A DNA stretch of 35,809 nucleotides from Faecalibacterium prausnitzii (GTDB lineage Bacteria; Bacillota; Clostridia; Oscillospirales; Ruminococcaceae): NCBI RefSeq assembly GCF_003287495.1, contig NZ_PRLE01000010.1:1-35809 (forward strand). Reading direction: 5' to 3'. Shown here in pieces: positions 14,055 through 21,819 of the stretch (the first letter of the stretch is position 1; every line of letters begins with the position of its first letter). The notes below the pieces were generated by a model, which had not been told where the DNA came from, made no database searches, and saw only the letters and a program-made list of their open reading frames with translations. The position numbers were made by a program, and so were the translations under genes.

Positions 14055-14507
14055 TTAATCGTTGATCTCCGGGAAGCCCTCGAGCTTGGTGGTGCAGTGG
14101 GGGCAGCGGACTGCCTTGATGGCGATTTCGCTCTGGCAGTAGGGGCACACCTTGGTGGTGGGCTCTGCCGGGGCCTCGGGCTCGGCGGGCTTTTTGTGCA
14201 GAGCGTTGACGGTCTTGATGACCATGAACAGCACAAATGCCACGATGAGGAAATTGATGATGGCGTTGATGAACGAGCCGACGCCGATGGTCACATCGCC
14301 AATGTGGATGCCGACATTCGAGAAGTCCGCATTGAAGAACAGGCCGATGGCGGGGTTGATGATATCATTGACCAGAGAGTTCACGATGGCTGTGAACGCC
14401 GAGCCGATGACCACACCAACTGCCATGTCCAGCACGTTGCCGCGCATGGCAAAGGCTTTGAATTCTTCCAGAAACTTTTTGATGCCTTTGATTTCTTTTT
14501 CTGCCAT
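14055..14507 (-). CDS. mscL: Large-conductance mechanosensitive channel with zinc-ribbon tail
   Basis: A 150-residue protein. The N-terminal amphipathic helix and TM1 (FKAFAMRGNVLDMAVGVVIG) and TM2 (IINFLIVAFVLFMVIK) are typical of MscL, the pentameric inner-membrane valve that opens under hypo-osmotic stress. After TM2 the usual short helical bundle is replaced by a Pro/Glu linker and a CPYCQSEIAIKAVRCPHC zinc ribbon (C121, C124, C135, C138). AAAGGAGCGG lies before the ATG. Monocistronic with its own promoter. Confidence 0.95.
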   Translation of the reverse strand: MAEKEIKGIKKFLEEFKAFAMRGNVLDMAVGVVIGSAFTAIVNSLVNDIINPAIGLFFNADFSNVGIHIGDVTIGVGSFINAIINFLIVAFVLFMVIKTVNALHKKPAEPEAPAEPTTKVCPYCQSEIAIKAVRCPHCTTKLEGFPEIND

Positions 14508-14554
14508 AGCAATACCGCTCCTTTTACGCCCGGTGGGTTGATTTTCTACCTATT

Positions 14555-14583
14555 ATAATAACGGATTTGGAGCGGTGCGTCAA
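14555..14583 (-). promoter_or_regulatory. Promoter of mscL
   Basis: On the minus strand TTGACG (14578-14583) and TATTAT (14555-14560) are 17 bp apart, directly after the oligopeptidase stop codon. No terminator separates the two genes, so read-through is possible. Confidence 0.65.
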
Positions 14584-14585
14584 CA

Positions 14586-16277
14586 TCAGACCTGATGCGC
14601 GGCGATCCACTGGCCCATCTCCTGGGCAATGGCCTTGATGGAGCCATCCATGAACGGCACTTTCAGGCCGGCAGTCTCGCACAGCTCGGTGTAGCTGGCC
14701 AGACCGGCCCGACGCACCAGCTTGAGATAGCGCTGCCATGCATCCTTGTGGTCCTTGAGGCTGAGCAGGAAGAACTGCAGGGCAGCCATGGTGGACAGGC
14801 AGTAGTCGATATAATAGAACGGGCACTCATAGATGTGGAGCTGACGCTGCCAGCCGGCACCACGGCCATAGAACGGCAGGTTGTCAAAATCTACCCAGGG
14901 GCGGTATTTGTGCTCCAGCTCCAGCCAGACGGCGTTCCGCTCGTCGGGGGTCAGGTCCGGGTTCTGGTACATCTTGTGCTGGAACTCGTCCACGATGCAG
15001 CCGTATGCCAGGAAGAGGAAGCTGTCCTCGGCGTGCTGCAGGGCGTATTTATCCACGTCCTTGCCAAACAGCAGCTTGTGCCAGGGCGCGGTGAGAAACT
15101 CCATGGCCATGGAGTGGATCTCAGCACTCTCCATGCCGGGGCACTCGAGGTCGGCGGGGACATGGGGGTCCCGCTCGGCCACGTAGCCCTCAAAAGCGTG
15201 GCCGCACTCATGGGTCAGCACGTCCACATCCGCAGAGGTGCCGTTCCAGTTGGCAAAGATAAAGGGGGCCTTGTAGCTGGGCAGGCTGGTCATATAGCCG
15301 CCGTTCATCTTGCCGGGGCGGCTCTCCACGTCAAACAGCTCATTGTCCTGCATGAAGTCGATGAACTCGGCCGTCTCGGGGCTCAACTCATGGTACATGG
15401 TGCGGGCAGCGGCCATCCGGGCATCATAGCCCTCGATGGGCTTGGGGTTGCCGTCCTTGAACGAGACGGGCAGATCACAGAACGTGGGATGCTCGATGCC
15501 CGTCCGTTTGGCCTTGAGGGCAATCACTTTCTGCAGCTCAGGGACCACATCGTGGGCCACCTGGTCGCGGAAGCGCTGGATCTCCTCGGGGCCGTAGCCA
15601 ATGCGGTTCATGCGCACATAGGAGAGCTCACTGTAATCGTGGTAGCCCATGAGCTTGGCCTGAGCGTTGAGGTTTTTGACGATCTTGGTGTACAGCTCGT
15701 CCAGCTCGGCGCGGTGGGCGTCGAAGTAACCGGCCTCAGCCTCATAGGCGGCCCGGCGGGTCTTGGCGTCCAGGCTCTCCTTGTAGGGGCCCAGCTGGGG
15801 GATAGTGAGCTGTTTGCCGTCCAGTTCCACCAGAGCACCGCCGTAGATCTGCTGGTACTGGCTGACGAGGGCGTTGTACTCTTTCTGCAGGTCCAGCGTC
15901 CGCTCGTCCATGCCCAGCACGGCGTTCTTCATGCCGGCCACGCAGGTGGTGCCCAGAGCTTTGGTCAGGGCATCCACATGGGGGTTGGAGAGGAACGCGC
16001 GGCTGATCTCCACGCTGGCGTTGGAGACAGCAGGACCGTTGGCGTCAAAGAAATCCTGCTCGGCTTTCCAGTAGGCGTCACGGGTGTCGCAGGTGTAGTG
16101 GATGTTGGCCAGGTTGGAGGCCGTGGTGTAATCGGCAAAGGCGCGGCTCTGCTCATAGTAGGTCTCGACAATGGCTTCGTCGCTGTCAGCGGCAGCAGCC
16201 TTGGCGGCCAGCTGCTTGCACTCGGCCAGCAAAGCGTCGATGTCGGGGCGGGTATAGGTCATCTCATTGAATTTCAT
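14586..16277 (-). CDS. M3 family oligoendopeptidase
   Basis: A 563-residue cytosolic metallopeptidase. The zinc site is LTHECGHAFEG (H356, E357, H360) with the third ligand probably E386 in MESAEIHSM. The N-terminal helical PepF-like domain and the C-terminal GAGWQRQLHIYECPFYYIDY region, which lines the substrate channel, are present. It cleaves short peptides, probably in nutrient peptide turnover. Length is normal for the short PepF-like M3 branch. AAAGGA lies 7-8 nt before the ATG. Confidence 0.92.
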   Translation of the reverse strand: MKFNEMTYTRPDIDALLAECKQLAAKAAAADSDEAIVETYYEQSRAFADYTTASNLANIHYTCDTRDAYWKAEQDFFDANGPAVSNASVEISRAFLSNPHVDALTKALGTTCVAGMKNAVLGMDERTLDLQKEYNALVSQYQQIYGGALVELDGKQLTIPQLGPYKESLDAKTRRAAYEAEAGYFDAHRAELDELYTKIVKNLNAQAKLMGYHDYSELSYVRMNRIGYGPEEIQRFRDQVAHDVVPELQKVIALKAKRTGIEHPTFCDLPVSFKDGNPKPIEGYDARMAAARTMYHELSPETAEFIDFMQDNELFDVESRPGKMNGGYMTSLPSYKAPFIFANWNGTSADVDVLTHECGHAFEGYVAERDPHVPADLECPGMESAEIHSMAMEFLTAPWHKLLFGKDVDKYALQHAEDSFLFLAYGCIVDEFQHKMYQNPDLTPDERNAVWLELEHKYRPWVDFDNLPFYGRGAGWQRQLHIYECPFYYIDYCLSTMAALQFFLLSLKDHKDAWQRYLKLVRRAGLASYTELCETAGLKVPFMDGSIKAIAQEMGQWIAAHQV

Positions 16278-16355
16278 AGAGAACGTCCTTTCTTATCACA
16301 TGTTAGTCCCATCTTATCACGTTTGGCGGGAAAAAGAAAGACCACTAAGCACATC

Positions 16356-16383
16356 TGCTAAAAATGTGCGATACATTTTAGCA
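16356..16383. promoter_or_regulatory. Inverted repeat between divergent pepF-like gene and folT
   Basis: TGCTAAAAATGT and ACATTTTAGCA face each other across 5 bp (one extra A in one arm). It lies 20 bp before the folT -35 box and about 80 bp before the peptidase start. Possible operator; regulator unknown. Confidence 0.5.
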
Positions 16384-16402
16384 AATGTGATGCACCGTGT
16401 GG

Positions 16403-16431
16403 TTGAAAAGCCACGGAAAAAGGCATATAAT
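16403..16431 (+). promoter_or_regulatory. Promoter of folT-folC
   Basis: TTGAAA (16403-16408) and a perfect TATAAT (16426-16431) are 17 bp apart. Transcription would start near 16438, directly before the riboswitch. Confidence 0.75.
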
Positions 16432-16442
16432 AACAGTATCAA

Positions 16443-16536
16443 CAGAGTAAGGCCATGTGCGTTAAGTGCCGCATCAACGGGGAGTTGTGCTGCGGACGAA
16501 GGGCGACCCGCGGTGCATGGCCTGCATCCCGCTGCT
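16443..16536 (+). ncRNA. Tetrahydrofolate riboswitch aptamer
   Basis: It has the conserved blocks of the THF riboswitch class in order: GAGTA, GCGTTAAGTG, GGGAGTTG, ACGAAGGGCGA, GCGGTG and GCATCCCGCT. Pairings close as expected: AGGCCATG with CATGGCCT, CCGCA with TGCGG, GGGC with the CCC before GCGGTG. THF binding should reduce expression of folate uptake and polyglutamylation genes. The downstream folT and folC are the classical targets. Confidence 0.9.
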
Positions 16537-16604
16537 GCATGGACTTGGGTGCAGGCGCGGGCCGCTTGCGGCTCAGTGCCTGGAAGTGAAACTTGTTGGA
16601 TTCA

Positions 16605-16650
16605 CGCCCTCCTTTGTGCGGTTTGTCACACGGGAGGGCGCTTTATTTTG
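16605..16650 (+). terminator. Expression-platform terminator of the THF riboswitch
   Basis: CGCCCTCC pairs with GGAGGGCG, with inner TGTG/CACA, followed by CTTTATTTT. It lies 70 bp after the aptamer and 50 bp before folT. Confidence 0.8.
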
Positions 16651-16698
16651 AACGTCCTCTCCGGAAAGATTCCTTTTTCCTAAGGGAGGACAATTGAT

Positions 16699-17214
16699 AT
16701 GAAAAGCGCAAAAAATTCAACCCGCACCCTGACAGTGCTGGCCCTGCTCATCGCCATGAGCATCGTGTTCAGCCGGGTGCTGAGCATCTCCACGGGCTTT
16801 GTCCGGTTCAACCTGGGCAGCCTTCCCGTGCTGCTGGCGGGCATCGTGTTCGGGCCCGGGGCAGGTTTTGCCGTGGGTGCGCTGGCGGATATGATCGGCG
16901 GTATCCTGGCGGGCTACGCCATCAACCCGCTCATCGCGCTGGGGGCGGCCTCCATCGGCCTTGTAGGCGGCTGGCTCTGGCAGACTCTGCCTCACACCCT
17001 GCGGCTTGGCCAGCGGCTCCTGCTCAGTGTGGTGGCGGCCCATGTGGTGGGCTCTATCATCATCAACTCGCTGGCGCTCCACATTTTTTATGGCTACGCC
17101 TGGAGCGTGCTGGCAGCCCGTGTCCCCAACGCGCTGATTCTGACGGCGGTGAACACCGTGCTGCTCCGGCTGCTGATGGAGAATAAGGCTGTGATGGCAG
17201 CCGTGAAAAAGTAA
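16699..17214 (+). CDS. folT: ECF transporter S component for folate
   Basis: A 171-residue membrane protein with about six hydrophobic segments. It opens with a KNSTRTLTVLALLIAMSIVFSRV helix containing the alanine-rich face through which S components dock on EcfT, and has VRFNLGSLPVLLAG and GFAVGALADMIGG, usual in FolT. It would capture folate and work with an EcfA/A'/T module encoded elsewhere. The THF riboswitch in front and folC behind support the substrate. AAGGGAGGA lies 8 nt before the ATG. Confidence 0.92.
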   Translation: MKSAKNSTRTLTVLALLIAMSIVFSRVLSISTGFVRFNLGSLPVLLAGIVFGPGAGFAVGALADMIGGILAGYAINPLIALGAASIGLVGGWLWQTLPHTLRLGQRLLLSVVAAHVVGSIIINSLALHIFYGYAWSVLAARVPNALILTAVNTVLLRLLMENKAVMAAVKK

Positions 17215-17228
17215 AGAAGGCTTATGGT

Positions 17229-18494
17229 ATGAATTACGAATCGGCATTGGAATACATCCACGCGGTGCAGTGGGCGGGCCACAAACCCGGTCTGACCCGT
17301 ACCCGTACGCTGCTGGCGGCGCTGGGCGACCCGCACAAACAACTCAAATTTATCCATGTGGCGGGCACCAACGGCAAGGGCAGCACTGCCGCCATGCTGG
17401 CCTCCTGTTTGCAGGCGGCCGGGTACCGCGTGGGCCTGTACACCTCGCCGTTCATCAACCGCTTCAATGAGCGGATCCAGGTCAACGGCCAGCAGATCCC
17501 GGACGAGGAACTGGTGCGGCTGGTGGAGCGGGTAAAACCCGCTGCCGATGCCATGGCCGATGTGCCCACCGAGTTTGAGATCATCACGGCACTGGGAATG
17601 CTTTACTTTGCCGAGCGGCACTGTGACATCGTGGTGCTGGAGGTGGGTCTGGGCGGCACGCTGGACTCCACCAATGTCATTGACCCGCCGGAGTGCGCGG
17701 TCATCACGGCGCTGGGCATGGACCATGTGAAAGAGCTGGGCCCCACCATTGCGGACATTGCCGCAGCCAAGGCGGGCATCATCAAACCGGGGAGCCCGGT
17801 GGTGAGCTACGGCGGTGTGCCGGAGGCGGATGCCGTCATCGTCCGGGTGGCAAAAGAGCGGAACGCCCCGCTGACTGTGGTGGATTTTGACAAGCTGAAA
17901 TTCGAGGGCGGTGATCTGGATGCCGTGACCTTTGATTTTGATGGCCTTGATGGCGTGAAGCTGCCCCTCATCGGCAGCTACCAGCCGCGGAACGCGGCCG
18001 TGGCCATCACGGCCTTGCGGGTGCTGCGGGGCAGGGGATGGAATATCCCGGAAGAGGCCATCCGCAGGGGTCTGGAAACGGTGAGCTGGCCGGGCCGCTT
18101 TGAGCTGCTGCGGCATACCCCGCCGTTTTTGCTGGACGGCAGCCACAACGCCCACGGGATGCGGGCCACGGTGCAGAGCCTGAAAGACCGCTTCCCCGGC
18201 GAAAAGTTCGTCTTCCTTGTCAGTATTATGGCAGACAAGGATGTGGACGAGATGCTGGCCCTGCTGGCCCCGCTGGCAAAGCAGTTTGTAACGGTAGCGG
18301 CCCACACTCCCCGCGCGATGCCCGCCGAGACGCTGGCCGGGCATATCCGCGCCCGGGGCTGCAAAGCCGAGGCGGCTCCCAGCATTGAAGCAGGCGTGGC
18401 CCGGGCCGTGGCGTTGGGCGGGGATGGCCCGGTGTGTGCACTGGGAACCCTCTACTTCTCCGGCGACGTGCGCACAGCATTTGAAAATTTGTGA
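17229..18494 (+). CDS. folC: Folylpolyglutamate synthase / dihydrofolate synthase
   Basis: A 421-residue Mur-ligase-family enzyme. It has the ATP-binding HVAGTNGKGST loop (residues 43-53), LYTSPFINRFNERI, the IVVLEVGLGGTLDSTN motif with the Mg-binding glutamate, ITALGMDH, and LDGSHNAHG in the C-terminal domain. It adds glutamates to folates, which keeps them in the cell, and may also make dihydrofolate from dihydropteroate; which activity dominates is not visible. It lies 14 nt after folT and shares its riboswitch. Confidence 0.95.
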   Translation: MNYESALEYIHAVQWAGHKPGLTRTRTLLAALGDPHKQLKFIHVAGTNGKGSTAAMLASCLQAAGYRVGLYTSPFINRFNERIQVNGQQIPDEELVRLVERVKPAADAMADVPTEFEIITALGMLYFAERHCDIVVLEVGLGGTLDSTNVIDPPECAVITALGMDHVKELGPTIADIAAAKAGIIKPGSPVVSYGGVPEADAVIVRVAKERNAPLTVVDFDKLKFEGGDLDAVTFDFDGLDGVKLPLIGSYQPRNAAVAITALRVLRGRGWNIPEEAIRRGLETVSWPGRFELLRHTPPFLLDGSHNAHGMRATVQSLKDRFPGEKFVFLVSIMADKDVDEMLALLAPLAKQFVTVAAHTPRAMPAETLAGHIRARGCKAEAAPSIEAGVARAVALGGDGPVCALGTLYFSGDVRTAFENL

Positions 18495-18499
18495 TTCCG

Positions 18500-18606
18500 C
18501 AATTTGGCTCCCCTGCTAGGACAGACTCCCTCCGGCCGGAGGGAGATGTCGCGTTCGCGACAGAGGGAGGCCAGCTGGACGCGCCAAAGCGCGGCCTGAG
18601 AGGTTT
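18500..18606. repeat. Palindromic intergenic repeat unit
   Basis: A 20-bp perfect palindrome (18526-18545, centre CCGGCCGG) is followed at once by TGTCGCG-TT-CGCGACA (18547-18562) and further GC-rich complementary blocks. This is the style of dispersed palindromic repeats of related genomes. It occurs once in this window, so repeat status is inferred. Confidence 0.5.
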
Positions 18607-18630
18607 TATTTCCAATAAAAATGCAAAAAG

Positions 18631-18670
18631 AAAAAGCGATGGCCCTTGCAGGTAGGCCATCGCTTTTCTT
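18631..18670. terminator. Bidirectional terminator after folC
   Basis: AAAAAGCGATGGCC pairs with GGCCATCGCTTTT around a 10-nt loop. Confidence 0.85.
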
Positions 18671-18773
18671 TGTCCCCACGGGGGGACAACAGGGTAAATG
18701 ATAAGAAGGTAAATGAAGAAAATAGCAATATATAATAAAGAAGAAGAAAGAACACAGAAACAGGGATGGAACG

Positions 18774-18805
18774 TTGTGTTCAACAACCTGTCCTGTTGGA
18801 TACAA
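18774..18805. promoter_or_regulatory. Inverted repeat, possible operator upstream of the MATE gene
   Basis: TTGTGTTCAACA and TGTTGGATACAA are complementary at 10 of 12 positions across 8 bp. It lies 220 bp before the likely promoter, in an AT-rich stretch without a gene. The rest of 18671-19000 shows nothing I can name. Confidence 0.35.
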
Positions 18806-19000
18806 CAATAGCACGCTTACCGGAAAAATGCAAGAGATTTTTGAAAAATTTTTCTTACAGAAGTAGAAAAATCACACTTTTCCATAAAATGTTGCAAAGA
18901 GTGACCGGGGAAAGCGGCGCGTGGGGAACAGCACTCCCGGCGGGGAGCCATGTACCTCAAAAGCCGGGCGGGCTTTGCAGTGGGAAGATGCATCCAGCGC

Positions 19001-19029
19001 TTTACAAGCACCGGGCGCTGTGCTAAGAT
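19001..19029 (+). promoter_or_regulatory. Promoter of the MATE gene
   Basis: TTTACA (19001-19006) and TAAGAT (19024-19029) are 17 bp apart, 51 bp before the start codon. Confidence 0.6.
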
Positions 19030-19080
19030 AAACCTGTATTGCATAAAATCAGAGAGCATATTTTAGAGGGAACAAAACCC

Positions 19081-20457
19081 ATGGGAGAAAAAACAAAACA
19101 AAGTACAAAAGCGCCGCTCTTTGGCGGGCGAGAGCTTTTATTCAGCCAGCGGGAGTTGTTGCTGCTGGTGGGGCCGCTGCTGGTGGAGCAGCTGCTGGAA
19201 GTGACAGTGGGCATGGCGGATACCATGATGGTGTCCCGCTGCGGCGAGGCGGCCATCTCGGGTGTCAGCCTGGTGGATATGATCAACAACCTCATCATCG
19301 TGCTGTTTGCGGCACTGGCCACCGGCGGCGCGGTGGTGGTGAGCCAGTATCTGGGAGCACGGGAACAGAAAAAGGCCGACGCAAGCTCCGGCCAGCTCAT
19401 CCTGCTCAGCGCACTGCTGGGCGCGGGTGTGGCGCTGTTCTGCTTTGTGCTGGCCCGGCCCATGCTCCGGCTCTGCTATGGGTCCATTGAAGCGGACGTG
19501 CTGGACGCGGGCGTGCTGTACTTAAAGATCACGGCCCTGAGCTACCCCTTTTTGGCGCTGTACAATGCGGGCGCGGCCCTCTTCCGCAGTATGGGCAACT
19601 CCAAAATTTCCATGCAGATCAGTGTGCTCATGAACATCATCAACATCGTGGGCAACGCGGTCTGCATCTTTGGCCTGAAAATGGGAGTGGACGGTGTTGC
19701 CTGGCCCAGCGTCATTTCCCGCGTGGTGGCGGCGGCCCTCATTCTGGTCCGCTGCTACCAGAAAGGCCACGCCCTCACCGTGCCCAAGACCATCAAGCTG
19801 GATGGCAAGATGGCAAAGCGCATCCTGGGCATCGGCATCCCGTCTGCCTTTGAGAACAGCCTGTTCGAGGCCGGGCGCATTCTGGTGGTGAGCATGATCT
19901 CCACCTTTGGCACGGTGCAGATCGCGGCCAATGCCGTGGCCAATAACCTCGATGGCATGGGCACCATCCCGGGCAAGGCGCTGGGCCTTGCCATGATCAC
20001 GGTGGTGGGCCGCTGCATCGGTGCGGGCGACAGTGAGCAGGCCGTGTACTATACCAAAAAGCTGATGGTCTGGGCCTACATCGCCATGGGCGTGTTCAAC
20101 GGGGCCATTCTGCTGTTCCTGCCGCAGATCGTAAGTATCTATGCGCTGTCCGGTGCAACGATGCAGCTGGCCATCCTGCTGGTGCAGATCCACGCCGGGT
20201 TTGCGATCCTGCTCTGGCCGGCCTCGTTTGTGCTGCCCAACGCCCTGCGTGCCGCCAACGACGTGAAATTTACCATGGTGACCTCCATCCTCAGCATGGC
20301 CATCTGGCGGCTGGGTTTCAGCTACCTCATCGGCGTGCATATGGGGCTGGGTGCCATTGGTGTTTGGATCGCCATGGTGGTGGACTGGGTCTGCCGCGTG
20401 GTCTGCTTTGTGCTGCGGTTCCGCAGCGGCGTCTGGAAAACGAAATACATTGCGTAA
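19081..20457 (+). CDS. MATE family efflux transporter
   Basis: A 458-residue protein with about twelve membrane segments in two similar halves. The N-terminal GPLLVEQLLEVTVGMADTMMV helix and the LATGGAVVVSQYLGA segment are standard for the NorM/DinF-like MATE family, which exports cationic drugs or metabolites using Na+ or H+. I start at 19081, preceded by AGAGGGA; an in-frame upstream ATG at 19039 would add 14 polar residues. Substrate not predictable. Monocistronic or followed by xth 36 nt downstream with no visible terminator. Confidence 0.92.
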   Translation: MGEKTKQSTKAPLFGGRELLFSQRELLLLVGPLLVEQLLEVTVGMADTMMVSRCGEAAISGVSLVDMINNLIIVLFAALATGGAVVVSQYLGAREQKKADASSGQLILLSALLGAGVALFCFVLARPMLRLCYGSIEADVLDAGVLYLKITALSYPFLALYNAGAALFRSMGNSKISMQISVLMNIINIVGNAVCIFGLKMGVDGVAWPSVISRVVAAALILVRCYQKGHALTVPKTIKLDGKMAKRILGIGIPSAFENSLFEAGRILVVSMISTFGTVQIAANAVANNLDGMGTIPGKALGLAMITVVGRCIGAGDSEQAVYYTKKLMVWAYIAMGVFNGAILLFLPQIVSIYALSGATMQLAILLVQIHAGFAILLWPASFVLPNALRAANDVKFTMVTSILSMAIWRLGFSYLIGVHMGLGAIGVWIAMVVDWVCRVVCFVLRFRSGVWKTKYIA

Positions 20458-20493
20458 CCACAACGTGAAAAATTACAGATTGGAGCAACGGAT

Positions 20494-21246
20494 ATGAAAC
20501 TCATCAGCTGGAACGTCAATGGCCTGCGGGCCTGCCTGACCCACGATTTTGCCGCAAGCTTTGCCGCGCTGGACGCCGACGTCTTTTCGGTACAGGAGAC
20601 CAAGATGCAGCCGGGCCAGGCGGATTTTGCGCCGGAAGGCTACACAGAATATACTTACTCGGCGGAGAAAAAGGGCTACAGCGGCACGGCCTGCTGGTGC
20701 AGGACCCAGCCGCTGGCCGTGACGACGGGCATTGGCATCGACCAGCATGACCACGAGGGCCGGGTGCTGACGCTGGAATATCCGGAGTTCTATCTTGTCA
20801 ACTGCTACACCCCCAACAGCCAGGACGGCCTCAAGCGGCTGGATTACCGGATGCAGTGGGAAGACGATTTCCGGGCCTACCTGTTGGGGTTGGACGCAAA
20901 AAAGCCGGTCATCCTCTGCGGCGACCTGAATGTGGCTCATACCGAAATGGATATCAAGAACGCCAAGACCAACCGGATGAGCGCCGGCTTTACCGACCAG
21001 GAGCGGGCCAAGATGACCGAGCTGCTGGCGGCTGGCTTTACGGACAGTTTCCGTGCCCTCCACCCGGACGAGGTAAAGTACAGCTGGTGGAGCTACCGTT
21101 TCCATGCCCGGGAGAAGAACGCGGGCTGGCGGATCGACTATTTTATTGTCTCCAACCGCGTTGCCGATAAGATCAGAGTGGCGGAGATCCACAACGAGGT
21201 GTTTGGCTCGGATCACTGCCCGGTGGAGCTGGTCATTGACCTGTAA
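20494..21246 (+). CDS. xth: Exodeoxyribonuclease III / AP endonuclease
   Basis: A 250-residue enzyme of the EEP fold. It has all motifs: ISWNVNGLRA (Mg-site Asn), VFSVQETKM (catalytic Glu), the active-site Tyr in NCYTPNSQ, ILCGDLNVAH (Asp/Asn), WRIDYFIVS and FGSDHCPV (catalytic Asp-His). It cuts at abasic sites and trims 3' ends in base-excision repair. Length is normal. GGAG lies 9 nt before the ATG. Confidence 0.95.
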   Translation: MKLISWNVNGLRACLTHDFAASFAALDADVFSVQETKMQPGQADFAPEGYTEYTYSAEKKGYSGTACWCRTQPLAVTTGIGIDQHDHEGRVLTLEYPEFYLVNCYTPNSQDGLKRLDYRMQWEDDFRAYLLGLDAKKPVILCGDLNVAHTEMDIKNAKTNRMSAGFTDQERAKMTELLAAGFTDSFRALHPDEVKYSWWSYRFHAREKNAGWRIDYFIVSNRVADKIRVAEIHNEVFGSDHCPVELVIDL

Positions 21247-21261
21247 ACAAGGAGTATTTTT

Positions 21262-21747
21262 ATGATAAAGAATTACCTGCTGGTCTTCCTGATCTCGATG
21301 TTCCCCCTCATCGAGCTGCGCGGTGCCATCCCGGTGGGACTGGGGCTGGGCCTGCCCATCCTGCCCACCTACCTCGTCTGCGTGGTGGGCAACATGATCC
21401 CGGTGCCGTTCATCTACCTGTTTGCCCGCAAGTTCCTCATTTGGGGCTATCACAAGCCGGTCATCGGGCCGTTCTGCCGCTTCTGCATCAACAAGGGCGA
21501 AAAAGGCGGCCGCGCGCTGGAAGCCAAGGCCGGGCGTGGCCTGGTGGTGGCGCTGCTGCTGTTTGTGGGCATCCCGCTGCCGGGCACCGGTGCCTGGACT
21601 GGTACGCTGGCGGGCTCCATCCTGGATATGAAATTTAAAGATGTGCTCATTGCCTGCATGGGCGGCGTGCTGCTGGCGGGCATCATCATGGGTCTGGCCA
21701 GCGCCGGGCTGCTGGGAGCTGTGAGCACGCTTTTTGCAGTGAAATGA
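21262..21747 (+). CDS. Small-multidrug-export-family membrane protein (PF06695 type)
   Basis: A 161-residue protein with four to five hydrophobic segments and the typical MFPLIELRGAIPVGL start, GNMIPVPFIYLFARKF, and a VGIPLPGTGAWTGTLAGSI loop near the middle. The family name is historical and transport of drugs is not proven for most members. It follows xth by 15 nt with an AAGGAG site and is likely cotranscribed. Confidence 0.85.
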   Translation: MIKNYLLVFLISMFPLIELRGAIPVGLGLGLPILPTYLVCVVGNMIPVPFIYLFARKFLIWGYHKPVIGPFCRFCINKGEKGGRALEAKAGRGLVVALLLFVGIPLPGTGAWTGTLAGSILDMKFKDVLIACMGGVLLAGIIMGLASAGLLGAVSTLFAVK

Positions 21748-21748
21748 C

Positions 21749-21777
21749 TAGCAATCTGCTATGAAATATGCTAGAAT
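21749..21777 (+). promoter_or_regulatory. Possible promoter of the dipeptidase gene
   Basis: TAGCAA and TAGAAT are 17 bp apart, 42 bp before the ATG. The -35 box is weak. Confidence 0.4.
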
Positions 21778-21819
21778 GAGTACGATGTGTCGCTTACGAC
21801 AAAGAAAGGACGAACCAAC

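Noticed and set aside
16267-16683. 138-codon plus-strand frame upstream of folT
   Set aside because: It covers the promoter, THF aptamer and terminator and has no ribosome site.
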